Source: Henricia sp. BOLD:AAB3569
Lineage: Eukaryota; Echinodermata; Asteroidea; Spinulosida; Echinasteridae
DNA: 64,000 nucleotides
NCBI GenBank assembly: GCA_037783545.1
Contig: JBBELK010001221.1
Coordinates: 62,001 to 126,000 of the forward strand
Direction of reading: 5' to 3'
A model generated the notes under the pieces. That model made no database searches. It saw nothing but the letters and a program-made list of their open reading frames with translations, and was not told the origin of the DNA. Positions 12,401 through 24,400 of this stretch are shown one piece after another. Within the stretch, counting starts at the first letter, position 1. The number at the start of each line of letters is the position of its first letter. Both the position numbers and the translations under genes were made by a program.

Positions 12401-15400
12401 CCTCAAAGTGCCCCAAACAGCCCTGCAGCTTTCTCCTCAAAGCACCCGAAACAGCCCTGCAGCTTTCTCCTCAAAGCACCCCAAACTGCCCTGCAGCTTT
12501 CTCCTCAAAGCGCCCCAAACCACCCTGCAGCTTTCTCCTCAAAGCACCCCAAACCACCCTGCAGCTTTCTCCTCAAAGCACCCGAAACAGCCCTGCAGCT
12601 TTCTCCTCAAAGCACCCCAAACTGCCCTGCAGCTTTCTCCTCAGAGCGCCCAAAACAGCCCTGCAGCTTTCTCCTCAAAGCACCCAAAACAGCCCTGCAG
12701 CATTCTCCTCAAAGCGCCCAAAACTTCCCTTTATTTATTCCATGTTCAACTCAGTGAAATTCAAGTTTCTGCAAACACACCCTCTATTGATAGGCATAGG
12801 GGTATTTCTATAAATTAGTGGTCCAAAAGTGTGACATTTAGTGTCCCCCGTTACAACTGATGTGTTATTTTTCGTACAAAAATAATTAAAATGGCCTTTA
12901 AACCACTTTATGTACTCACTCTTTGAGATGGAAAGTATTGTGTCCTGAATTTACAAAAACAAGATGTAAAATGTAACGGGGGACACCAACATTGGACCCC
13001 TAATTTATAGAAAGACCCATGTACTCGTAGCTTGACTCATCCTCTTTCAAATAATAAGGGTGGCTACTAATGAGTAACTCTGGTTATTGACCTTGACAAG
13101 GAACATTACTTATGACCAAAAAGCTCTGAAGAAAATAATAAGAGACACTATTTGTTACGAGTGAGTGCTATTGGGTAATCGTAATGCTTAACGTCATTTG
13201 CAGGTAAAGTCCGTCAAGGTACCGGCCAGCGATGGTGCGACCATCTACTTCCCCATTCTGCCACAGAAACTTGGAATGATTGACTTGGCAGTTCAGGCTA
13301 CCACTGATAAAGCAGGTGATGCCGTCGTACGACAACTTCTGGTCGAGGTATGTCATCAAATCCCCAGTTTTGACATTTTTATTTTTTATCTTTGGGCCAT
13401 TTCTTAAGTTTGTTTTCCAAGTCTTAAAAGACTGTGTCCAGATCACATTTTGAGCCCCCATTTTTCCCATGGGTGTTGAGACTTTAATAATTGATCATAT
13501 ACCACATTTTGCGTGCCAAATCCACATATTTCTAAGGAGATTGTCAAAATACCACCAATGTTTTGTAAACTAATTTTCCGGTTCCATAAAACAGTGCAGT
13601 AATTACACCAACCTTTTTGCTTCCACATCCAAATTGGAGATTGCAAGTTTCCCGTTTTCTTCCCATGGATAGTATTTTGGAGAGGTTATTTTATATGATT
13701 GTTGGGTTAGAACGAAATCCATTTTCTGGAAAAATTTGAACAACGTCCTTTAAAGAATAATCCAGAACACACCTGGCATATTAGTTTTGGGAGACTACAA
13801 TGTACTTAACAAGACTGACTATTAAAGTAATTACAATAATGGAATTCTTATTTGTCCGCAGCCCGAAGGAGTCCCCACATCCTTCACAGAACCCATCCTG
13901 ATTGATTTGGAGAAGACTGGTGGCTCATTCTCCAAGGATTTCACCTTCAGAATTCCCAAGGATCAGTTGGTTCCGGGATCTGTTAAATCTCAACTGACCA
14001 TAACAGGTGTGTAAAGTAAAATGGGTGTGTAAAGTGACAGGTGTGTAAAGTGACAGGTGCGTAAAGTGACAGGTGCGTAAAGTGACAGGTGTGTAAAATG
14101 AACAGATTTTAAAACTTGTTTTGGATTCCTGGAATAAGGGCATAACATATCTAAAGAAGAATCCTGGTAACCAGCCTGCAGAAATTTCAGCTACATAGAT
14201 GCAGCAATGCTTCAGAAAACCTTCAGAATCTATGCATGTTTTTTGTTTTAAGTAAATGGTTTTAAAAAAGAAGTGTTCACACACATTTTTAAAAAGCATC
14301 TTCAGTTGTTTCATTCAGTCGTTTCATTTCTTGCAAAACATACCATCTTGGACAGAACTCATGTGGTGTTTGTTACCATTGCTATCAACACTTTAAACAA
14401 GGTTTTTCTTGTCAACTAATGAACTCAACTTTTGCAAATGATATAACAGGCCCTCGGGACTTAACCCATGTCTTATTTTGTTTAATCATTGCTTGTAGGT
14501 GACATCATGGGTCCTACAATGAGTGGTCTTGACAAGTTGCTTCGACTACCGAGCGGTTGCGGAGAGCAGACAATGGTATCGTTTGCTCCTGATGTCTTCA
14601 TCTATTCATACCTGACGAGTACAAACCAGAATAACCCTACAGTCCAGCAGAAGGCTGTAGACTTCATGAAAACAGGTTTGGAAACGTGACTGATTGACCT
14701 TGTGCATTTTCTGTGTTGTATTGGGAGTCAAATGAAACCACCTCACAATGCATTAAGTGCGTGTTGCGCTTTATCAAACGCGAACGCACATTGGAATGCC
14801 ATGAGATGCGTTAATTTTGACTACCAAAATGGCAGTCTGTACATGTGTCTGCACATAGTTGCTTTCAGCTGCTAAACAGCTTTATGAATTTGGCCCCTGG
14901 TGTTGTCTAAACTCATAAAGGCAGAAAATAATACATTTCAGCGTTTCGACATGCATATGGGTAATTCCCAAAATTAGGGGTCCAAACTTTTTCGTGTCCC
15001 AGTTACGTACGACACTCTCTGCTTCAAAAATCACCACTCGTGATCACAAATTTCTCAGTAATGGACTGTGGCCTGTGATCATAAAATGTAGGGGGCAGCA
15101 TCATTTTCTTCAATATTCTGTTCTCTGATTCCTGAAAAATATTCAAAACGAAAGACCATAAAGGCTTATAATTCGTTCCATGGTATTGAATAGGAGTTTG
15201 GTGTCCCAGGTTACCTACGCCAATGAAAATTTACTGTAGAATTAGTTTTCATTAACCTTGGTGCCATATCTACACAAACATTAAATTTAAGTGGCATTTG
15301 TTGAAATAACAATAATTATTTTTTCCTGGGAAACCACTTTCAATCATTAAAAAAACTTGGAAATCTTAAAAAGCATGTCACACTTTTGGACCCCTAATTT

Positions 15401-18400
15401 TGGGAATTACCCATATCGTGTTATTCTCTATAATTTTACCATGTTAACTGGTTCCCTTGTCCCACAGGTTACCAGCGAGAGCTAACCTACAAACACAAGG
15501 ACAATTCATTCAGCGCATTCGGTAACAACGATCCCTCCGGTAGTACATGGCTTACGGCGTTTGTCATCAAGTGTTTCGCTCAGGCTAAACCATTCGTCTA
15601 CATCGACTCTAAAGTGATCAAGAACTCTACGGAGTGGCTGATTAGGCAACAGACTGTGGATGGGGATTTTGAGGAACCTGGGAGAGTTATCCACACTGAT
15701 ATGCAGGTAACTAGACCCATCGCAGTCTCCATAGATAAACTAACCCTCTATACCCATACACAAAAACGTGTTTACACTGGTCCCGAGCTCGGAATCAAGA
15801 TTGATCTCCTGATAAGAATGCGTCAGTGTTAACCGCAATGATCCTGAATGCCGCGTTTACATTCTGTAGTTGATTTCGAGCGCGGTGCCAGAAGTTGCAT
15901 TCAAAGGTCATGCTCTGTGTGTGCATGTACTGATCAATGTGTGCATGAGTTGTGCATGTACAGTGTACAATGCCACTGGGATGCGGTAAAGATTAATTGC
16001 TTATCTAACCGCAAAGTGCCTTCCTTGCTCTTGGACACACCCCATTTTTAGCATATTTGTTTCTTTCTGTGTTATACATTTGTTCCTTGGTCAATAGGCA
16101 TCTTATAGTAAAGTGCCTTGCCCAAGGGCACACACCATTGTCATCTTTTTGTCTGGCTTTCTGTCTCTCTAACTCAGCCTAAGGTATACCTTTACTCCTA
16201 GGTGGAGAGAGGCATCTTATAGTAAAGTGTCTTGCCCAAGGGCACACACCATTGTCATCTTTTTGTCTGGCTTTCCGTCTCTCTAACTCGGCCTAAGGTA
16301 TACCTTTACTCCTGGGTGGAGAGAGGCATCTTATAGTAAAGTGCCTTGCCCAAGGGCACACACCATTGTCATCTTTTTGTCTGGCTTTCTGTCTCTCTAA
16401 CTCAGCCTAAGGTATACCTTTACTCCTGGGTGGAGAGAGGCATCTTATAGTAAAGTGCCTTGCCCAAGGGCACACACCATTGTCATCATTTTGTCTGGCT
16501 TTCTGTCTCTCTAACTCAGCCTAAGGTATACCTTTACTCCTGGGTGGAGAGAGGCATCTTATAGTAAAGTGCCTTGCCCAAGGGCACACACCATTGTCAT
16601 CTTTTTGTCTGGCTTTCCGTCTCTCTAACTCAGCCTGAGGTATACCTTTACTACTAGGTGGAGAGAGGCATCTTATAGTAAAGTGCCTTGCCCAAGGGCA
16701 CACACCATTGTCATCTTTTTGTCTGGCTTTCTGTCTCTCTAACTCGGCCTAAGGTATACCTTTACTCCTGGGTGGAGAGAGGCATCTTATAGTAAAGTGC
16801 CTTGCCCAAGGGCACACACCATTGTCATCTTTTTGTCTGGCTTTCCGTCTCTCTAACTCGGCCTAAGGTATACCTTTACTCCTAGGTGGAGAGAGGCATC
16901 TTATAGTAAAGTGTCTTGCCCAAGGGCACACACCATTGTCATCTTTTTGTCTGGCTTTCCGTCTCTCTAACTCGGCCTAAGGTATACCTTTACTCCTGGG
17001 TGGAGAGAGGCATCTTATAGTAAAGTGCCTTGCCCAAGGGCACACACCATTGTCATCTTTTTGTCTGGCTTTCTGTCTCTCTAACTCAGCCTAAGGTATA
17101 CCTTTACTCCTGGGTGGAGAGAGGCATCTTATAGTAAAGTGCCTTGCCCAAGGGCACACACCATTGTCATCATTTTGTCTGGCTTTCTGTCTCTCTAACT
17201 CAGCCTAAGGTATACCTTTACTCCTGGGTGGAGAGAGGCATCTTATAGTAAAGTGCCTTGCCCAAGGGCACACACCATTGTCATCTTTTTGTCTGGCTTT
17301 CCGTCTCTCTAACTCAGCCTGAGGTATACCTTTACTACTAGGTGGAGATAGGCATCTTATAGTAAAGTGCCTTGCCCAAGGGCACACACCATTGTCATCT
17401 TTTTGTCTGGCTTTCTGTCTCTCTAACTCGGCCTAAGATATACCTTTACTCCTGGGTGGAGAGAGGCATCTTATAGTAAAGTGCCTTGCCCAAGGGCACA
17501 CACCATTGTCATCTTTTTGTCTGGCTTTCCGTCTCTCTAACTCGGCCTAAGGTATACCTTTACTCCTGGGTGGAGAGAGGCATCTTATAGTAAAGTGCCT
17601 TGCCCAAGGGCACACACCATTGTCATCTTTTTGTCTGGCTTTCTGTCTCTCTAACTCAGCCTAAGGTATACCTTTACTCCTGGGTGGAGAGAGGCATCTT
17701 ATAGTAAAGTGCCTTGCCCAAGGGCACACACCATTGTCATCTTTTTGTCTGGCTTTCCGTCTCTCTAACTCAGCCTAAGGTATACCTTTACTCCTAGGTG
17801 GAGAGAGGCATCTTATAGTAAAGTGCCTTGCTCAAGGGCACACACTATTGTCATCTTTTTGTCTTGCTATCTGTCTCTCTAACTCAGCCTAAGGTATACC
17901 TTTACTCCTGGGTGGAGAGAGGCATCTTATAGTAAAGTGCCTTGCCCAAGGGCACACACCATTGTCATCTTTTTGTCTGGCTTTCCGTCTCTCTAACTCA
18001 GCCTAAGGTATACCTTTACTACTAGGTGGAGAGAGGCATCTTATAGTAAAGTGCCTTGCCCAAGGGCACACACCATTGTCATCTTTTTGTCTTGCTATCT
18101 GTCTCTCTAACTCAGCCTAAGGTATACCTTTACTCCTGGGTGGAGAGAGGCATCTTATAGTAAAGTGCCTTGCCCAAGGGCACACACCATTGTCATCTTT
18201 TTGTCTGGCTTTCCGTCTCTCTAACTCAGCCTAAGGTATACCTTTACTCCTAGGTGGAGAGAGGCATCTTATAGTAAAGTGCCTTGCCCAAGGGCACACA
18301 CCATTGTCATCTTTTTGTCTTGCTATCTGTCTCTCTAACTCAGCCTAAGGTATACCTTTACTACTAGGTGGAGAGAGGCATCTTATAGTAAAGTGCCTTG

Positions 18401-21400
18401 CCCAAGGGCACACACCATTGTCATCTTTTTGTCTGGCTTTCCGTCTCTCTAACTCAGCCTAAGGTATACCTTTACTCCTGGGTGGAGAGAGGCATCTTAT
18501 AGTAAAGTGCCTTGCCCAAGGGCACACACCATTGTCATCTTTTTGTCTGGCTTTCCGTCTCTCTAACTCAGCCTAAGGTATACCTTTACTACTAGGTGGA
18601 GATAGGCATCTTATAGTAAAGTGCCTTGCCCAAGGGCACACACCATTGTCATCTTTTTGTCTGGCTTTCTGTCTCTCTAACTCGGCCTAAGGTATACCTT
18701 TACTCCTGGGTGGAGAGAGGCATCTTATAGTAAAGTGCCTTGCTCAAGGGCACACACCATTGTCATCTTTTTGTCTGGCTTTCTGTCTCTCTAACTCAGC
18801 CTAAGGTATACCTTTACTCCTGGGTGGAGAGAGGCATCTTATAGTAAAGTGCCTTGCCCAAGGGCACGCACCATTGTCATCTTTTTGTCTGGCTTTCTGT
18901 CTCTCTAACTCAGCCTAAGGTATACCTTTACTCCTGGGTGGAGAGAGACATCTTATAGTAAAGTGCCTTGCCCAAGGGCACGCACCATTGTCATCTTTTT
19001 GTCTGGCTTTCCGTCTCTCTAACTCAGCCTAAGGTATACCTTTACTACTAGGTGGAGATAGGCATCTTATAGTAAAGTGCCTTGCCCAAGGGCACACACC
19101 ATTGTCATCTTTTTGTCTGGCTTTCTGTCTCTCTAACTCGGCCTAAGGTATACCTTTACTCCTGGGTGGAGATAGGCATCTTATAGTAAAGTGCCTTGCC
19201 CAAGGGCACACACCATTGTCATCTTTTTGTCTGGCTTTCCGTCTCTCTAACTCGGCCTAAGGTATACCTTTACTCCTGGGTGGAGAGAGGCATCTTATAG
19301 TAAAGTGCCTTGCTCAAGGGCACACACCATTGTCATCTTTTTGTCTGGCTTTCTGTCTCTCTAACTCAGCCTAAGGTATACCTTTACTCCTGGGTGGAGA
19401 GAGACATCTTATAGTAAAGTGCCTTGCCCAAGGGCACGCACCATTGTCATCTTTTTGTCTGGCTTTCTGTCTCTCTAACTCAGCCTAAGGTATACCTTTA
19501 CTCCTGGGTGGAGAGAGGCATCTTATAGTAAAGTGCCTTGCCCAAGGGCACACACCATTGTCATCTTTTTGTCTGGCTTTCTGTCTCTCTAACTCAGCCT
19601 AAGGTATACCTTTACTCCTGGGTGGAGAGAGGCATCTTATAGTAAAGTGCCTTGCTCAAGGGCACGCACCATTGTCATCTTTTTGTCTTGCTATCTGTCT
19701 CTCTAACTCAGCCTAAGGTATACCTTTACTCCTGGGTGGAGAGAGGCATCTTATAGTAAAGTGCCTTGCCCAAGGGCACACACCATTGTCATCTTTTTGT
19801 CTGGCTTTCCGTCTCTCTAACTCGGCCTAAGGTATACCTTTACTCCTGGGTGGAGAGAGGCATCTTATAGTAAAGTGCCTTGCCCAAGGGCACACACCAT
19901 TTTTAGCATTTTTGTCTGTCTTTCAGGGCGGTGTGCCTTTTACGTCCTTTATTTCATAAAGCTGATGAGCAAAAAAAATTGCTTAATCCAAAATTGGTTG
20001 CTTTATAAAAATAGGTTAGTAGTCAAAATTTTATGTGATGTGTATTGCAATTGACTGATGTTCTGCTATTCTTGCTAAGAACACAAATTTATATACAATA
20101 ACCCATTTTTATTTAGCCAACAAGTTTTGGAATAAGCACATTTTTTTCTGCTAAACCACTTTATGAAAAAGGACGTCCGGATAAAAACCGTAGCTTAAGT
20201 GCCTTGCCCAAGGGCACACACCATTTTTACCATTACTGTCTGTCTTTGTCTTTCAGGGCGGTGTGTCCTCGGCGTCTACCATGACAGCTTACGTCTTAAT
20301 CACTCTCAAGGAAGTCCAGATGAAGACTGCAGAATTGGCTTTGCCGCAGGTAATGTATGCCGTGTCTTAGAGTAGTTTACCAAGCAATAAAAGAAATAGA
20401 ACAATTTGTACACTTTTTCCAATTTAAAAAAAGCTTCTAAACAGCGCCATGAAATTGGCCCCTGGTGTATATTGCATATACAACGTCGTGTATGGGCAAA
20501 TTACATCCATTTAAATCTTGATATTTATGATCAATATTTATATTTGTGATCATATGTCATTTCGTCTAACAGACTTTCTGGGATAACGTTGATCGTTCAG
20601 CCACTCTCGCTAGGAGCTTCCTCGAGCGCCGCTATGACAGTATCATTGACAAAGTGTACGCTCTGTCCATCGTGACCTACGCCTTGACGTTGTCTGGAAG
20701 CACTCAAGCCAGTCGCTTCTTGACTGCCTTTGAGACGTTGGCAGTTGTTGAAGGTAAGGCCCGTTTTAAACGTCGCGCTTATGCCGTGTCGAAATAAATT
20801 TAACTTGATTTTTTTTAATTCGACACGGCACAAGCACAACGTTGGAAGCCATTTGGCTCGGCAAAATGAATTCAACACGGCAGAAGAATTTAGCTCTACA
20901 GGGTCTGCCGTGCTAACTCAATTTAGTGCGGCACTAGCACGGCTCAGCTTCAAACGTGGTGCTTCTGCCGTGTCTAATTTATTTGCAGTTCGAAAATATT
21001 TCGACGTACAATGGACAGAATGGAAAACGCACGTGTACAACATCCATGACGTGCACAACGTCCATGACGTGCACAATACTCATCCTCCATGTTGGATGTA
21101 TTTAAGCTCAACCGGGAGCTTACAATTAAGTTGGACGTTTGAAGCCACTGCCGTGCTAACGTCGTGCCAAGTTAAATTTAATTGGACACGGCGCGACGTT
21201 TGAAGCCGGCCTAAGACTACAATCAGAATGAGTGACAAAACGTCTACTTTTTACTTTCGCATCCAAATTGGAAATTGTAAAGTTTTCTTCTTATGGATAG
21301 TATTTTAGGGAGGTATTTTATATGATTGTTAGGTTAGAACGAAATCCATTTTCTGGAAAAATCTGAACAAGCTCCTTTAATTGATAATCTTTATTTCTAA

Positions 21401-24400
21401 CATGGCAAACTATTCCTTCACTTACCCCTTCTCCAGATGGAGTTAAACATTGGGAAGACCCCAAGACAGCTAACGAGCAAGTTGACAGATGGACGTGTTT
21501 CTACTACCCGCCCCCCTCGGCCGACGTTGAGATGACTGGTTATGCTTTACTCACATACTTGGCTCTGGATAAAATCGCTGATGGCGCCGCCATAGCACGA
21601 TGGTTGGCAGATCAGAGGAATGAATATGGCGGCTACGGATCCACACAGGTACGTTAATTACAGAATTTCTGTGATATGAGATCCTAGTTGAGAGCATTTT
21701 TTTGGTTTCTGTGCAGAAAAACAACTCGGGATTTTGATTCGGATCTGTGATGATACAAACACGCCCTATGTAACAGCCACTGAAAATCCCCGGCCTTATG
21801 CTTATATCACATCATTCAGAAGTTCCCCATCATGAATATTGATGTTTATTCCTCTTCAGGACACCGTGATTGGTCTGCAAGCTCTATCTGCATATGCATC
21901 AGTCCTGAGTATGAATCCACGTAACATTGTAATCAATGTAACAGCCACTGAGAATCCCAGCTACAACAGCCGAGTCACTGTTACCGATGACAACTCGATC
22001 ATTCTACAGAAAGTTGAGGTACGCAGAAATTTATTTGAGTTGTGATTGATCATGGACCAAATTCCAAAATTTTCAATAACATTTTTTTGCAAGATTCCAT
22101 TTTTTTAAATTATAATTTCTGTGTTTTCTTTGGGTTATTTTTGATAAAATTTTGTGAAAAAAATCGTATCAATTTAAATACAAAAGCATTTTTACAATCA
22201 AGATTGGGGCCATTTTTTGCTGTTTAGTACTAAAATTTGTTTGGCACAAAATATACCCGATTTGCAAAAATGGGTTACCAGCTAAAATCATATTTGATGT
22301 GTGTTACGATTGACTGGTATTCTGCTACTGTTACTAAAAACACACGTTTACGTATACTGAAAGTCAAAAGAAACTCGTCGAGATATTGCGGAAAATTTGT
22401 GGCTCGGTACAAGTCAGAATTCAATTGGCTCCCCTAGACTTGATATAAACCAATTGCTACCGCCCCCTGTATTGTCAGGGAAACCTAACCTTATTTGCAC
22501 CCTATGTTTGCCCCCTCAGCTGCCTGTGACTTCGGGCACCGTGAGAACCTCCGTGACGGGTACCGGGACATGTCTGATGCAATTCACAGCCTTCTACAAC
22601 CTTAATGAAGTCTTAATGCGACCATCGTTTGAGCTAACGGTTACCATGTTGGATGTGGATAAGAACACCGTTACTATCGTGTCATGTGGCAAGTATGTTG
22701 CAAGAAAACACTCATTTTTACCTACGTAATTTATTTACTTATTTGTTTGATTTTAGCCAATCTTGACGTCGTCCATGCAATCGTTAAATGGTTGACGTCA
22801 TTATCCCTTTCAAAATTTCAAATATGGCACAACACATTTTGCATTAGTTGCAGAGACTATCATTAAAATTAATTGTGTTGCCGACGTTGAAAACAAGATT
22901 CTCTGATTCTCATAAAGGATTATGCACCGGTTATATTTTGATTAAATTCGTCAATAACTTCAAACAAGTGTTGTCCCTTCTTTTAACTATGTAGTAGTGA
23001 AAGACCAAAAATCTTTATAATTTCGTGATTTTGTGTCCCCTCCAAGATATGTCGGAGGGAACGATGCGACCGGCATGTCAATGCTTGAAGTGGGACTCCC
23101 GTCTGGTTTCTATGCCGATGAAGACTCGTTGAATGCTGAAGTTTCCAAGCAAGGGAATCTAGTCAAATATGAGATTGGGAAACGCACGGTGTACCTCTAT
23201 CTTAATGCAGTAAGTAATGGAGATAAATATACTATATCTAATAGCTGCCATCTTGTAGGGCAGTTTCTTTGTTTGTTCCGTGAGGATATGCATAGTTGCA
23301 CACTTTGTGCTTACATTGTTGACCAATTTAGAGGCCGTTGAAAATTGTCAACATCTTCACAGTTCTACAGAGAGTAGTATTTTTCAAGACCACCTCCCTC
23401 TAATCAAAATACTACTTGTCAATATTTCGTTACTACCATGAAATGTCAACATTTTACAGTGGAAATGGACGTCCCCTTAAATGACAATGGTTGCCCTACA
23501 AGATGGCAGCTGTTGGATGCGGTCTACTGACATCAATTTTTTGTAGTACCAGGGTCCAATTTCAAAGAGGTTTTTAAGCACAAAACTTTGCTTATTAAAG
23601 TACAAAAAACTCTTGCTGAGAAGAGAATGTTAACAGTGAAATCCTCATGTGGTAGAAAAAGTGACCAGTGTTAGAAGGCTGTTTCATTACCAAGGGAGCG
23701 CGTGTGGTCTAGTGGGTATGAAGCGGGACTCCCAATCGGAGGTTGGGGGTTCGAGCCCCACTTCGACCAACGTGTCTGTGTCCCTGGGCAAGGCACTTAA
23801 TCCCAGTTGCCTCGTCAACCCAAGCGATATATGGGAAGCTGTTATGGGGAATGCCACAATCTAACTGCTGATAGGATTGTGCGCCTTGGCCGGGTTGCCA
23901 CCTAGTTGAAGCGAAATGGTTCTGGTGATTTCCTGATGGCAGCGGTAATAATGGCAACAGCCGCCTCGGAATATGTCTACATCTATAGATAGATGGCGCT
24001 TTACAAATGCTTGTGATTATTATTATTACAATCACATGAAATTTTTGCTGGTAACGTCATTTTATCAAGCAAGGTTTTTTATGCTTAAGCAGCTTTATGA
24101 AATTGGCCCCAGGAGTGTGCAACTACAAGATCTGTTTATTGAGGACAATTCAAGCATGCACCTGTGTTTTTCTTCCTCCGCAGTTGAACCGAAACACTCA
24201 GTATTGCTTCAGCGTTGTGGCAAGACGCGACAAGATCGTGGCCAACTTGAAACCAAGCAACGCACTCATCTATGACTACTACAAACCAGGTTGGTATGCA
24301 GGCACGAAGACTGGTCTTTTTTTAGTCACAAATATCACATTAACCCATTTCCGTGTCCGAGTTCTTGGTGTCTGAGTTCCGAGTTCTTGGTGTCTGAGTT

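Noticed and set aside
16080-19910. Possible CRISPR array
   Set aside because: Units are contiguous 114-bp repeats without unique spacers, in an animal intron.
20730-21203. 157-codon plus-strand frame
   Set aside because: Read through the palindromic MITE at 20757-21212, starting inside the CD109 exon in another frame.
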